A model generated the notes under the pieces. It did no database searches. It saw only the letters and a program-made list of their open reading frames with translations, and was not told the origin of the DNA. Made by a program: the position numbers and the translations under genes. Shown piece by piece: positions 34,501 through 42,609 of a stretch of 64,000 nt of DNA. The stretch is from assembly GCA_001602435.1 (NCBI GenBank), contig CP012156.1, forward strand, positions 764,001 to 828,000, given 5' to 3'. The DNA comes from Hyphomonadaceae bacterium UKL13-1 (lineage in GTDB: Bacteria > Pseudomonadota > Alphaproteobacteria > Caulobacterales > Aquidulcibacteraceae). Numbering within the stretch: position 1 is the stretch's first letter; every line of letters starts with the position of its first letter.

Positions 34501-35274
34501 GCTCTCAGCATGGTTTACCAGCCCTTGTATGACCGTACGGGCAATCAGGTTGTGTCCGCTGAAGCGCTATTGCGGTGGGATCGTGGCGGGCGGGCGCGGG
34601 TTGGCCCAGACGTCTTCATTCCAATCGCCGAGAAGTCTGGCTTCATCGCCCATATTGGCCATTTTGTCCGCCAAGCTGTGTTTAGTGACACCGCCGATTG
34701 GGGCAATCTGCCCATCGCACTTAACGTGTCGCCGCTTGAACTGATCGATGAAAACTTCGTCGGTGATCTGAAAGAACTCTTCGCGGAGACCGGCTATAAT
34801 CCCGCCCGTGTGGTGCTGGAAGTGACCGAGACGGCGTTTTTGGGTGACCCAGATCGCGTGCGCCAATTGTTTGCACAACTCAAATCCATGGGCTGCAAAC
34901 TGGCGCTAGATGACTTCGGTGTTGGCTATTCCAGCTTGACCTCATTGCACCGCTTCCCGTTTGACAAGATCAAGATCGACCGCGAATTCGTGACCAGTCT
35001 GGACCTCGACCCCAAGACCTCGCGCGAAGCTTTGGCGATCATCCAAGCCGTTTCCAGTATCGGCCGAGCTTTGGGTCGTGAAGTGGTGGCCGAGGGCGTG
35101 GAGACGGCGACCCAGCATGCAGTTCTCAAGGCGGCCGGCGTGCATACCTTGCAGGGCTATCTGTTTGGCAAGCCCATGGTCGCGAGCGAATTTGTCCGTC
35201 TGTTAACGCCAGCGCCGGCGAGCGCAACGCCATCGCTCATCCGCTCTGCGATCCCGACCGCCTTGGCATCATGA
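31585..35274 (+). CDS. Membrane hybrid sensor kinase fused to HPt and EAL phosphodiesterase domains
   Basis: About 1229 residues. In order: membrane helix at 33-54, short periplasmic sensor, second helix at 182-200, HAMP (201-262), HisKA with His302 in MSHEIRTPMNG, ATPase (DTGIGIAEDK; GGTGLGLSISKRL), receiver (about 670-790, Asp in LVLMDGSMPVMDG), HPt with His in KAAHALKSMS, and a C-terminal EAL domain. The EAL domain keeps its metal and substrate residues: AEALLRW, ALNVSPLEL, LEVTET, LDDFGVGYSS, KIKIDREF, EGVET, LQGYLFGKP. It should therefore hydrolyse cyclic di-GMP. A whole phosphorelay joined to its output enzyme in one chain is unusual. The start is uncertain: GTG 31525, ATG 31558 and ATG 31585 all lack good ribosome sites. 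Confidence 0.88.
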   Translation: MQVPRFDQVKSQTKPPKQKVQKAKKPSSIRSRLAALVLGSVIFSVVPVTMIFAYQDMTRHAEARWSEMRTAAQVLASSAAEAVQAQDRQRAFIAIRAISRSPGIVYARVEMANGMSLAENGSGTRLRNDVRLDSESANPNLVALITTKSVEVVSPIELGGQVLGRVVVVHMANDFLTPLLRSIGSVLGIALLALLMSLGISRRIQRALTEPLTDLTKSVAAIGEKGDFSQRVEATTTDEVGTLVTGFNAMLEAIGERDRRIEAHMRGLEAEVAARTSDYLVARDSAERANAAKSDFLATMSHEIRTPMNGVMVMAELLAAESLPAKAKRHADTIVKSGRSLLAVINDILDFSKIEAGKLEVEICEINALDLVDDVLALFHTKAREKGLELVASAHPQAPKMIPADSVRLGQVISNLVSNALKFTETGHVLVRLEPDPDSQFWRMIVQDTGIGIAEDKISGIFSAFSQEDQTTTRRFGGTGLGLSISKRLVEAMGGQIGATSKQGHGTSFHVRLPALTGDARVLAAPPHLEEADTPSCVKIFVEGQVESWAISRRFAAAGAVIGQTDALQPDLVIADKVNRTELPPGFNPKKLVLLADPDDAAADSMVRAGQAVAALQRPIRHADIDHLILALRNGTTFAISQGGLTNQAITVAFPDARVLVVDDGEVNREVAVEALSRFEIKADVAVDGQDALNVLATKDYDLVLMDGSMPVMDGYEATRAIRKREADEGLKRLPVVALTAHVVGTAANAWSECGMDGVLHKPFTLVALGEILQANLPAHLATKALEMIDARSDDQTVEPTAEAAGSSGEGGLFDDAVILPFLRDLKTHRRDFVVRVVGLYRNHAPSTLIELKEALDAGDRERLAKAAHALKSMSLNIGASAVAKLAGGIEAAVRIHNTPVAPSEIERAIALLHMTLDRLAQLMETDLTEPEAAPVIKAEVKPSVVEVMNTAILSPEEKALRDELEADLETGALSMVYQPLYDRTGNQVVSAEALLRWDRGGRARVGPDVFIPIAEKSGFIAHIGHFVRQAVFSDTADWGNLPIALNVSPLELIDENFVGDLKELFAETGYNPARVVLEVTETAFLGDPDRVRQLFAQLKSMGCKLALDDFGVGYSSLTSLHRFPFDKIKIDREFVTSLDLDPKTSREALAIIQAVSSIGRALGREVVAEGVETATQHAVLKAAGVHTLQGYLFGKPMVASEFVRLLTPAPASATPSLIRSAIPTALAS

Positions 35275-35367
35275 GCGAACCTGCGGGTATCGCAGGGCGA
35301 GGGCTGGCAGCGCCTGACAAAATCATGACATAGTCTTTCGCCTTATAGGGGAAAACAGGGTTTGGAC

Positions 35368-36594
35368 ATGCCGATTTCGACACGCCACAGCCAATTGAAA
35401 GCCGCCCTGCTTGTGGCTGGCCTCTTCTGGCTATCACCCAATCTGGGCTGGGCGCAGTTAGCCCCCAAAGCACCTCTATTGTCTTCACCGGCTTCGGCCA
35501 CCCAGGCGTTGCCGCCAGAAATGACTCCAGAAGGCATTTTGACCGACTTGGTCAATCAGTCGATTGCCGAACAAGCGGGCTTGCCAGACCTTGCAACAAC
35601 CACGCCCATAAAAGTATCTGCGCCGCCACCTGTCCCGGTTCCGGTCAAGCCTTTGGCACCTGCAATGGTGGAAGTCCTCAACAAGGACCTGTTGGACTTG
35701 GCTGACCTTCTGGCTGGCCGCTGGGATAATGAGCTCCAGACCTTTTTTGAGCCCGAACTCAATGTGCCCCTTCCTTTGCGCCATGAGCGGCTGCATACGG
35801 TCGTCAGGCCAATTGAAGCGCCAGAATTCGGGCCTATCAGCTTTTATGTTGAATATCGGAAGGGCGGCGAAGCGGGCCCCGTTTTGCGCCAGCGCATCTG
35901 GACATTGAGTGTGGATCAAGAACTGGGAGCAGTCCGTCTAACAGGCTTTGCGCCCAAGGATGGCAAGCCCTTAGAAGGGGCGTGGCGTCAAACGGATGCG
36001 TCATCGGGCCTGAAGCCCGATCAAGTCAAGAAGGACGCCTTCACCCCCATTGCCGGTTGTGACATCATTTGGCGACGGCGCGGGGAAGGCTTTAGTGGGG
36101 CTACCCGTCCTGCGTCCTGTAAACTTGTGACCAATGCCGACAAGCGGGTCCTTAATGTCAGCGAGCAGCATGACCTCTCTGCCAATGTCTGGGAAGTGCG
36201 CGATGTTGGCGTCGACGAACGCGGCGTGCGGGTCTTTGGTGGCAGTGATACACCGCCAACCCGCTTGAAGCGCGCCGAGACATTTACCTGCTGGGCCTCG
36301 GTGGCCAAAGGGGCCGAGCGCGCCATCGTGAGCGACCTCGTGGTGCATGACCAAGGCGGCATAGCGAGCGCGGAATTTGTCGGCGGCAGTCCCGCCAAGA
36401 TACGCCTCCGCCTACGCAACGTGGAATGGCCGGTGGGCCAGAACAGGCCGTCCTTGACGCTCTATCTGTTGGTGGATGGCGATGACCGGGCCGAAGGCTA
36501 TGCGTGGGGGGAACCAAAGGCGACCCGATTGGCGCTGGATGTGGGCGGCACCCAGGTCAGTTGTACACGGGACCCACGGGCACTGTGGCGCTAA
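35368..36594 (+). CDS. Secreted CpcT/CpeT-family protein
   Basis: About 408 residues with a signal peptide ending LGWAQ (near residue 30) and a Pro/Ala-rich stretch to about residue 95. The core resembles CpcT/CpeT chromophore lyases: LADLLAGRWDNELQTFFEP, then LHTVVRPIEAPEFGPISFYV and VLRQRIWTLSVDQELG. Cyanobacterial members attach bilins to phycobiliproteins, but this bacterium shows no sign of phycobilisomes, and family members in proteobacteria have no known job. Four cysteines in the second half may form disulfides in the periplasm. A TTG two codons upstream is an alternative start; AGGG precedes the ATG. It converges with the small membrane gene after it (three-base gap). Confidence 0.72.
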   Translation: MPISTRHSQLKAALLVAGLFWLSPNLGWAQLAPKAPLLSSPASATQALPPEMTPEGILTDLVNQSIAEQAGLPDLATTTPIKVSAPPPVPVPVKPLAPAMVEVLNKDLLDLADLLAGRWDNELQTFFEPELNVPLPLRHERLHTVVRPIEAPEFGPISFYVEYRKGGEAGPVLRQRIWTLSVDQELGAVRLTGFAPKDGKPLEGAWRQTDASSGLKPDQVKKDAFTPIAGCDIIWRRRGEGFSGATRPASCKLVTNADKRVLNVSEQHDLSANVWEVRDVGVDERGVRVFGGSDTPPTRLKRAETFTCWASVAKGAERAIVSDLVVHDQGGIASAEFVGGSPAKIRLRLRNVEWPVGQNRPSLTLYLLVDGDDRAEGYAWGEPKATRLALDVGGTQVSCTRDPRALWR

Positions 36595-36597
36595 GGC

Positions 36598-36819
36598 CTA
36601 GCGGCCGAAGAATTTGATCACAATGGCAATCAAAAGCGCGGTCAAGCCAATCTTCAAAATGCCATAGGCCCGCATGATCCGGCCAAGCTTGGCCATATTC
36701 TCCTGATGCAGCGCTTGTTCCTCGGGCGTCAGCTCGCGCGGGGCTTCATCGACCTCTTCGTCGTCCCAGTCCGGGTTGGGGGTATTGTCGGAATTGGGGG
36801 GCAGTGGCTTTTGGTCCAT
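36598..36819 (-). CDS. Small membrane protein, unknown
   Basis: A 73-residue protein with an acidic, proline-rich N-terminal half (PNPDWDDEEVDEAPRELTPE) and one C-terminal membrane helix (ILKIGLTALLIAIVIKFFG). It starts six bases after the purA stop and is surely cotranscribed with purA. I do not recognise a family with a known function. Confidence 0.72.
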   Translation of the reverse strand: MDQKPLPPNSDNTPNPDWDDEEVDEAPRELTPEEQALHQENMAKLGRIMRAYGILKIGLTALLIAIVIKFFGR

Positions 36820-36825
36820 CAGCCC

Positions 36826-38115
36826 TTACCCCTCAAATGGATCACGCACCAAGATTGTGTCGTCCCGCTCTGGGCTGGTGGACAAAAGCGCGACGGGGCG
36901 CGTCACCAATTCTTCGATGCGGCGCACATATTTGATCGCATTTGCGGGCAAGTCCTTCCACGAGCGGGCACCGCGCGTGGTTTCTTGCCAACCGTCGAAA
37001 TACTCAAAGATCGGCTCAACACTGGCTTGATCTTTCAGACCTGCCGGGAACCAATCCAAGGCGCGGTCGCCGATCCGATAGCCGACGCAGACTTTGAGTT
37101 GTTCAAACCCATCGAGCACATCCAGCTTGGTGAGGGCGAGGCCACTGATGCCACCGACAATCGCTGCCTGTCGCACCAGAACCGCGTCAAACCAGCCGCA
37201 CCGGCGCGGACGGCCTGTTACGGTGCCGAACTCATGCCCGCGCTCGCCGATGCGCTTACCCACATCGTCGAACAATTCCGTCGGGAAGGGGCCTTCGCCG
37301 ACGCGGGTTGTATAGGCTTTGCAGATGCCCAGCACATAGCCCAAGGAATTGGGGCCCATGCCGGTGCCCGCTGAGGCTTGGCCTGAAACCGTGTTGGACG
37401 AGGTCACATAGGGATAAGTGCCATGGTCGATGTCGAGCAATGTACCTTGCGCACCCTCAAACAGAATGCGGCGGCCACGGCGACGGGCTTCTTCCAGCAC
37501 TTTCCAGACGGGTTGGGCATAGGGCAGGATTTTGGGCGCGAGGCCGACAAGTTCGGCCTTGATCGCCGCGCCATCCAATTCCGGCAGGTCGAGGCCTTTG
37601 CGCAGCGCCGTGTGATGGGCCAGCAAGCGGTCGATCTTGGCATCCAGCGCATCAGGATCGGCCAAGTCGGCGACACGAATAGCGCGACGACCGACCTTAT
37701 CTTCATAGGCAGGGCCAATGCCGCGGCCCGTGGTGCCAATCTTACCGGCACCAGCTTGGGCTTCGCGCGCGCCATCTAGGTCGCGATGCAAGGCGAGGAT
37801 CAGGGTCGCATTATCGGCGAGCACGAGGATGGACGGGTCGATCACCACCCCTTGGTCGCTCACGCGCTTGATTTCATCGAGAAGGGCGTGCGGGTCTACC
37901 ACGACACCATTGCCGATCACCGACAATTTGCCTTGAACAACGCCGGAGGGCAGTAGCGAGAGCTTATAGACCTTGTCGCCCACGACCAACGTATGGCCGG
38001 CATTATGACCGCCTTGGAAGCGCGTCACCACATCGGCTCGGTCGCTCAACCAATCAACAATCTTACCTTTGCCTTCGTCGCCCCATTGGGCCCCGACAAC
38101 CACCACATTCGCCAT
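36826..38115 (-). CDS. purA: Adenylosuccinate synthetase
   Basis: A 429-residue enzyme that joins IMP and aspartate with GTP in the first step from IMP to AMP. The N-terminal [20 protein letters not shown] is the GTP-binding signature, and [44 protein letters not shown] and [11 protein letters not shown] follow in the usual order. The frame continues 17 codons upstream, but the ATG at 38115 has an AGGGAG site and gives the normal N-terminus. It lies 76 bases after dapF on the same strand and before a small membrane gene. Confidence 0.97.
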   Translation of the reverse strand: MANVVVVGAQWGDEGKGKIVDWLSDRADVVTRFQGGHNAGHTLVVGDKVYKLSLLPSGVVQGKLSVIGNGVVVDPHALLDEIKRVSDQGVVIDPSILVLADNATLILALHRDLDGAREAQAGAGKIGTTGRGIGPAYEDKVGRRAIRVADLADPDALDAKIDRLLAHHTALRKGLDLPELDGAAIKAELVGLAPKILPYAQPVWKVLEEARRRGRRILFEGAQGTLLDIDHGTYPYVTSSNTVSGQASAGTGMGPNSLGYVLGICKAYTTRVGEGPFPTELFDDVGKRIGERGHEFGTVTGRPRRCGWFDAVLVRQAAIVGGISGLALTKLDVLDGFEQLKVCVGYRIGDRALDWFPAGLKDQASVEPIFEYFDGWQETTRGARSWKDLPANAIKYVRRIEELVTRPVALLSTSPERDDTILVRDPFEG

Positions 38116-38191
38116 GAGTCTAAACTCCCTGCTTGCGCGGGGTGCTTGGGGTCTGATGGCCAACACGTCAAGCTATCAGGCTGCGATCTGC

Positions 38192-39025
38192 TTAATTTCC
38201 GCTTAGGGTGCCTTCAGATTCAAGGGCGACGGCCCCGGTCATAATGACGTGATTATCGCTTTCCCGCCATTCGATCTGAAGCATGCCGCCATCAACTTGG
38301 ACGTTAGCGACTCGGTCGCATAGGCGGCGCCGAACAGCAGCGACTAGGGCCGCACAGGCGCCCGTACCACAGGCCTTCGTCAGACCCGCACCCCGTTCCC
38401 AAACCCGCAGTCGAATATGGTCTCTTGCCACGATCTCCGCAAAGCCGACATTGGTGCGCTCTGGGAAAAGGGGATGATATTCAATCATCGGTCCAACAGC
38501 TTCAACTGGGGCCAGCTCTGCATCTTGGACGAAAAAGACGCAATGCGGATTGCCCATGCTGACAACACCAGGTCCATGCAGGATCGGATCGTCGATAGGG
38601 CCGACCTGCAATTCGATGCGGATCGTGTCCATGCGTTCCGACATGGGAATACGCTCCCACTCAAAAATGGGTTCGCCCATATCCACGCTGATCCTATTGG
38701 GGCCGACGCGGACGGCCCCTAACAATCCGGCTTCGGTCTCAATGACCAGATTATCTAGGCCCATCTCGCGCATCATATACCAAGCAACACAGCGGGAGCC
38801 GTTGCCACAGGCGGCGACCTTTGACCCATCAGCGTTCCAAATCTCGCTATAGACGTCTGCCAACGGATTTCTGGGCGGACGGAGAACCATCAATTGGTCA
38901 AAGCTAATGCCTTTTCCAGCAGTCGCTAAAGCTTCAACCGAGCTGGCATTTAGAGTCATTGGACGGTCGCGCGCATCTAAGACGGCGATCTCATTGCCAA
39001 GACCATTCATTTTTGCGAATTTCAT
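38192..39025 (-). CDS. dapF: Diaminopimelate epimerase
   Basis: A 277-residue enzyme that converts LL- to meso-diaminopimelate for lysine and peptidoglycan. MKFAKMNGLGNEIAVLDAR is the standard start. The two catalytic cysteines are in KVAACGNGSRC and TKACGTGACA. Length is normal. The other DAP genes in this window, dapD (47454) and dapE (49989), are about 10 kb away, so the pathway is split. It is followed by purA. Confidence 0.96.
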   Translation of the reverse strand: MKFAKMNGLGNEIAVLDARDRPMTLNASSVEALATAGKGISFDQLMVLRPPRNPLADVYSEIWNADGSKVAACGNGSRCVAWYMMREMGLDNLVIETEAGLLGAVRVGPNRISVDMGEPIFEWERIPMSERMDTIRIELQVGPIDDPILHGPGVVSMGNPHCVFFVQDAELAPVEAVGPMIEYHPLFPERTNVGFAEIVARDHIRLRVWERGAGLTKACGTGACAALVAAVRRRLCDRVANVQVDGGMLQIEWRESDNHVIMTGAVALESEGTLSGN

Positions 39026-39116
39026 GGCGTTTATTTAGGCCCATTTGAACTGAAGTAAAACACCAAGTGGAAACCATCTTCATGCTTTGGTGATGTTAAA
39101 TGACAAATAATTAATG

Positions 39117-39348
39117 CAATGCCCCCGTTCCGCCGCATTTGCACCCAGATCGCGCCACAAGCGGGGTCGATAAGGGCATTGTCGGTTGGACAGCAGAACA
39201 TCTCGCAGGTTCTGGTTTCCCAACAGCCCCCCCAGCCCCCCTCCAGGGTCTGCGGACTGCAGTTCAACCGACGCACAAGTTTTTTTCCATCGACACTGCG
39301 CCCTAATCCATTATCCCTTCTTTGCACACGCAGAGAAGGGATTTTTTT
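39117..39348 (+). ncRNA. Candidate structured RNA ending in a terminator-like hairpin
   Basis: The 321-base gap 39026-39346 is strongly folded when read on the plus strand. CAATGCCC (39117-39124) pairs with GGGCATTG (39174-39181). GTCGGTTGGAC (39181-39191) pairs with GTTCAACCGAC (39262-39272), one G-U pair in 11. Inside, CAGAAC/GTTCTG (39194-39214) forms a hairpin, next to a loop with two runs of C and CCCCTCC, which could pair with Shine-Dalgarno sequences. ATCCCTTCT (39313-39321) then pairs with AGAAGGGAT (39334-39342), followed by seven T. I match it to no known RNA family. Confidence 0.4.
39313..39348 (+). terminator. Terminator-like hairpin that contains the ribosome site of the next gene
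   Basis: A perfect 9 bp stem (39313-39321 with 39334-39342), 12-base loop, and T7 run (39342-39348). The 3' arm AGAAGGGA is also the Shine-Dalgarno of the SDR gene, whose TTG start (39347-39349) overlaps the T-run. It may end an upstream small RNA, or regulate the SDR gene by termination or by hiding its ribosome site. Confidence 0.65.
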
Positions 39349-40099
39349 GACCCAAAGATTGGCTGGCCGTCGCGCCATTATCACCGGGGCCGCTTCCGGC
39401 ATTGGGCTCGCTACCGCAAAACTTTTCGCGCAAGAAGGGGCGGCGGTTCTGGCGGTTGATCTGCCGGGCGAGAAGCTGGCGCAAGCCTTCGACGGATCTG
39501 GCATTGTGACCCATGGCCAATCGGTCACCGATCCGGATGCGCCAGACCAAATCCTAGCGGCGGCACGCAATCATTTGGGCGGGGTCGACATCTTGTTCAA
39601 CAATGCCGGCATTGCGACCAATAGTTTGGTGGAGCGGACGAGCGATGCTGATTGGGACCAGACCTTGGATGTGAACTTGCGCGCCATGTTCCGCCTGACA
39701 CGCGCGGCCATACCAGATCTAAAGGCGAGTGCTGCTGGCCGTATCATCAACACCGCTTCTGTCATGGCCGAAGGTAGCGGCATGGGGCTCGCCGCTTATT
39801 CGGCTTCCAAGTCTGGTGTGCAGGGCTTTACCCGTGCTGTGGCGATTGAACTTGGCAAATATGGTGTCACCGCCAATTGGCTACTGCCCGGAGCTATTCG
39901 CACTGGTATGACGCAAGGTCTTTGGGACCAGCGCCCCGAAATTGCTGATACGTGGGCCAATAAGGCCGTGCTGCGGCGTTTAGGCGAGCCAGACGATATT
40001 GCCAAGGTCGCGCTCTTTTTAGCGAGCGCGGACGCTGGATTCATCACGGGCCAAGGCCTTTGCGTCGACGGTGGCCTATCCCTGCGCGTAGGGGGTTAG
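39347..40099 (+). CDS. Short-chain dehydrogenase/reductase
   Basis: A 250-residue classical SDR. The frame is open upstream to 39119, but the family N-terminus (LTQRLAGRRAIITGAASGIG) points to a TTG at 39347 with AGAAGGGA six bases ahead. Seen are the cofactor site TGAASGIG (residues 13-20), FNNAGIATN, the catalytic Ser in IINTASVMAEG, the YxxxK pair in AAYSASKSG, and GLCVDGGLSLR at the end. The substrate is unknown. Its ribosome site lies in a terminator-like hairpin, so expression may be conditional. The lysoplasmalogenase gene follows after three bases. Confidence 0.88.
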   Translation: MTQRLAGRRAIITGAASGIGLATAKLFAQEGAAVLAVDLPGEKLAQAFDGSGIVTHGQSVTDPDAPDQILAAARNHLGGVDILFNNAGIATNSLVERTSDADWDQTLDVNLRAMFRLTRAAIPDLKASAAGRIINTASVMAEGSGMGLAAYSASKSGVQGFTRAVAIELGKYGVTANWLLPGAIRTGMTQGLWDQRPEIADTWANKAVLRRLGEPDDIAKVALFLASADAGFITGQGLCVDGGLSLRVGG

Positions 40100-40102
40100 G
40101 CC

Positions 40103-40807
40103 ATGCTGATTAATTTTGCCGAGCCGATGGTGTGGCTGTGGATGCTGTCAGCAAGTGCGGCCGCGCTCTATGGCCTCATCTTCAACAAGCAGGCACCCAA
40201 TCCAGTGCGAAGCTTAATGAAGACGGCGGCCGTGGCGGGCCTCGCGCTGGTGGTGTGGCAAGCGCAAGGGCCAAGCTTCTTGCTATTTGCCTTAGCGGCC
40301 AGTGCGGTGGGGGACTTGCTGCTCGCAGGGCCGGGCGAGAAGCGCTTTATGGCGGGGGTGGTCGCTTTTGCCATTGCGCATGGCTTTTACATCCCGCTGT
40401 TTCTGGAATTTGGCGCCTTTAAGCACGGCTTAGCGGCTTGGCAGGTCGTGGCCGCCCTAGCTTTGCTGGTCACAAGTGCTGGTTTGCTGTTCGGCATCCT
40501 GTGGCGGCATTTAGGGCCGATGAAGGGGCCGTTGAGCGTCTATTTCGTGATCATCTTGGGCATGTGCTTCTCGGCCCTCGCTCTACCGACAAGCCCGTAT
40601 CTGACCTATGCCGTGATTGGTGTCGTCGCGTTTGCAACGTCTGACATGATTTTAGGGTTTGAGATGTTCGCACTCAAGCCAGACTCGCCATGGCACCGGG
40701 TCACGAGCCCTGCGGTCTGGACCCTTTATTATGGCGGCCAAGCGTTGATCACGCTCGGCATCTTAAACGAGTGGGGCGCTAGGCTGGTGGCGGGCCAGGT
40801 GGCTTAG
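40103..40807 (+). CDS. Lysoplasmalogenase (YhhN/TMEM86 family)
   Basis: A 234-residue protein with about eight membrane helices. The YhhN motif region SAVGDLLLAGPGEKRFMAGV with AIAHGFYIPLF, and later ATSDMILGFEMF, identify the family, whose animal member TMEM86B hydrolyses the vinyl ether of lysoplasmalogen. The role in aerobic bacteria is unclear. It follows the SDR gene and overlaps the convergent EamA gene by 29 bases at the 3' end. Confidence 0.88.
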   Translation: MLINFAEPMVWLWMLSASAAALYGLIFNKQAPNPVRSLMKTAAVAGLALVVWQAQGPSFLLFALAASAVGDLLLAGPGEKRFMAGVVAFAIAHGFYIPLFLEFGAFKHGLAAWQVVAALALLVTSAGLLFGILWRHLGPMKGPLSVYFVIILGMCFSALALPTSPYLTYAVIGVVAFATSDMILGFEMFALKPDSPWHRVTSPAVWTLYYGGQALITLGILNEWGARLVAGQVA

Positions 40808-41711
40808 CCGTTTTGGTTTGGGCATCGCGCACGGTGATGTAAATGGTGGAGATGATCACGATCGCGGCCCCCACCATTGCTAAAGTGTCGGGGACCTCGT
40901 GGAAGAAAACCACGCCAGCGCCCGCCACCAAGGGCAGGCGAATATAATCAATCAAGCCCATTAATGAGGCCTCACCCGTCGATAAAGCCCGCACATAGCA
41001 AGATTGGGCGGCAACGCCTGCAAAACCCATCGCGATTAAAAGGCCCATGGTCTGCAAGTCTGGCAAGACGGGGTCAAGGATCAGGAACGGCAAACCCGCC
41101 AAAGTGGTGAACACATTGCCATAGACCACCAACGTCAAAGATGAATGATCCTTGGTCAAATCCTTGACCGTGACGAGGGCAAAGGCGAAGGCAAGCGCGG
41201 ATACAAGTGCTGCTAAAGTTGCCGGATCAATGGCCGTCGCATGGGCAGAAAAATCGGGCTTGGTCATCATCAAGATACCAAGGAAGCCGATGCCGACCGC
41301 CGTCCAGCGCCGCCATGCGACTTTTTCTTTCAAGATCACGACCGCCAGAATGGTCATGAACAGCGTGCGCGAAAAGCTCAAAGCCTGACTTTGCGCCAGA
41401 GGCAGATGCACCAAAGCATAAAAGCCCGCAAAAAAGCCAATTGTACCATAGCTGGAGCGCAGCAAGAGCTTGCTAGGTCTGCTGGTCTTCCACACCTTCG
41501 GCCCAGCCATCAAAGCAAAGGGCAAGACTGCCACTACACCCGCGAGTGAGCGCCAGAAGATCAGCATGGCGACGCTGGTGGTCGAGCCTAAGCCCTTGGC
41601 CAACACCGCCATCACCAAAAAGCCTGCAGCCGACCCCAACATCCAGAGCGCACCAATGCCATTGGGCGAGAGTGGTGGTTTCTTTGGGGCGGGGCTTCCG
41701 GTCTGATCCAT
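40779..41711 (-). CDS. EamA/DMT-family transporter
   Basis: A 310-residue inner-membrane protein with ten helices in two EamA repeats (about 17-150 and 165-295). FWRSLAGVVAVLPFAL and SFSRTLFMTILAVVILKEKVAWRRW in repeat one, and PLVAGAGVVFFHE in repeat two, are typical of the drug/metabolite exporter superfamily. The substrate cannot be told. It overlaps the convergent lysoplasmalogenase gene by 29 bases and follows the SDR at 41724 on the same strand by 12 bases. Confidence 0.87.
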   Translation of the reverse strand: MDQTGSPAPKKPPLSPNGIGALWMLGSAAGFLVMAVLAKGLGSTTSVAMLIFWRSLAGVVAVLPFALMAGPKVWKTSRPSKLLLRSSYGTIGFFAGFYALVHLPLAQSQALSFSRTLFMTILAVVILKEKVAWRRWTAVGIGFLGILMMTKPDFSAHATAIDPATLAALVSALAFAFALVTVKDLTKDHSSLTLVVYGNVFTTLAGLPFLILDPVLPDLQTMGLLIAMGFAGVAAQSCYVRALSTGEASLMGLIDYIRLPLVAGAGVVFFHEVPDTLAMVGAAIVIISTIYITVRDAQTKTAKPPGPPPA

Positions 41712-41723
41712 GAAATGCCTGAA

Positions 41724-42578
41724 CTAGCCCTGTGGTGTCGGCACAGCGTCGCCAAAGATTGAGGCCATGGGGGACGGGGCGGCAGGGTCCCATGCATGGC
41801 GTGGACCGACCGTGATGCCGCCATCGACGACCAGATGCGTGCCCGTCATAAAGCTGCCCGCATCACCCATCAGAAGCAGAACGGCTTCAGCAATGTCGTT
41901 TGGCTGACCTGCTCGGCCAATCGGTTGGGCCGCGCCGCCTTGATGGGCAATAAGGGCAGCGAGTTGATCGGCTTGTTCGCGCGGCATACCCAATGCGGTG
42001 CCGAATATGGACGTCGCAATCAGGCCGGGGCAAATCGCATTGACCCGAATGTTTTTCGCACACAATTGGGCGGCCGCCACCTTGCTGAAATGAATCACCG
42101 CTGCTTTGGCCGTTGAGTAAGCAATCGGCCCCCAGCCAGCTTCAAGGCCAGCAATGGAGGCTGTGTTGACGATCGAGCCGCCACCGCGCTTGGCCAGATG
42201 CGGCACGGCGTGCTTGGTGCCGTAAAAGACTGAGGTCACCAATATGTCGAAGATTGCTTTCCAGTCTTTGGATTCAACTTCTTCCAAGGGGCTCATAATC
42301 CCGGCTGAGCCTGCATTATTGAACAGGCCGTCCACGCCACCAAAATGGCTTGCCGCATCGTCGAGAATGGCTTTGACTTGGGCTTCATCGGTGACATCGC
42401 AATGGCGATAAATCAGCTGACCCTTGAAGCGGGCTTCCAGATTGGCCCCTTTTTCATCTTGAATATCGGCAGCCAGAACAAAGGCACCTTCCTCAATCAA
42501 GCGCTCGACCGTGCCAAGGCCAATGCCACTGGCAGCCCCCGTCACGACAATGACCTTGTCTTTTACGCGTCCAACCAT
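41724..42578 (-). CDS. Short-chain dehydrogenase/reductase
   Basis: A 284-residue SDR. TGAASGIG is at residues 14-21, FNNAGSAGI and IVNTASIAGLE follow, and the catalytic pair is in IAYSTAKAAVIHF. The C-terminus runs about 25 residues past the usual VVDGGITVG end. AGGGAG precedes the ATG. It is in a minus-strand run with the quinol monooxygenase-like gene and the MDR gene upstream and the EamA transporter downstream, possibly one catabolic unit. Substrate unknown. Confidence 0.88.
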   Translation of the reverse strand: MVGRVKDKVIVVTGAASGIGLGTVERLIEEGAFVLAADIQDEKGANLEARFKGQLIYRHCDVTDEAQVKAILDDAASHFGGVDGLFNNAGSAGIMSPLEEVESKDWKAIFDILVTSVFYGTKHAVPHLAKRGGGSIVNTASIAGLEAGWGPIAYSTAKAAVIHFSKVAAAQLCAKNIRVNAICPGLIATSIFGTALGMPREQADQLAALIAHQGGAAQPIGRAGQPNDIAEAVLLLMGDAGSFMTGTHLVVDGGITVGPRHAWDPAAPSPMASIFGDAVPTPQG

Positions 42579-42609
42579 GGCTGTACTCCCTGAGTTTTTA
42601 AGGCACCGT

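Noticed and set aside
39280..39286. T7 run after the 11 bp stem as a terminator
   Set aside because: Seven unpaired bases separate the stem from the T-run and no hairpin ends directly at it; the hairpin at 39313-39348 is the better terminator.
39117..39348. 6S RNA or SRP RNA
   Set aside because: A few short matches exist (CTGCGG, paired ends), but the closing stem and central bubble could not be matched on either strand, so I list it only as an unnamed structured RNA.
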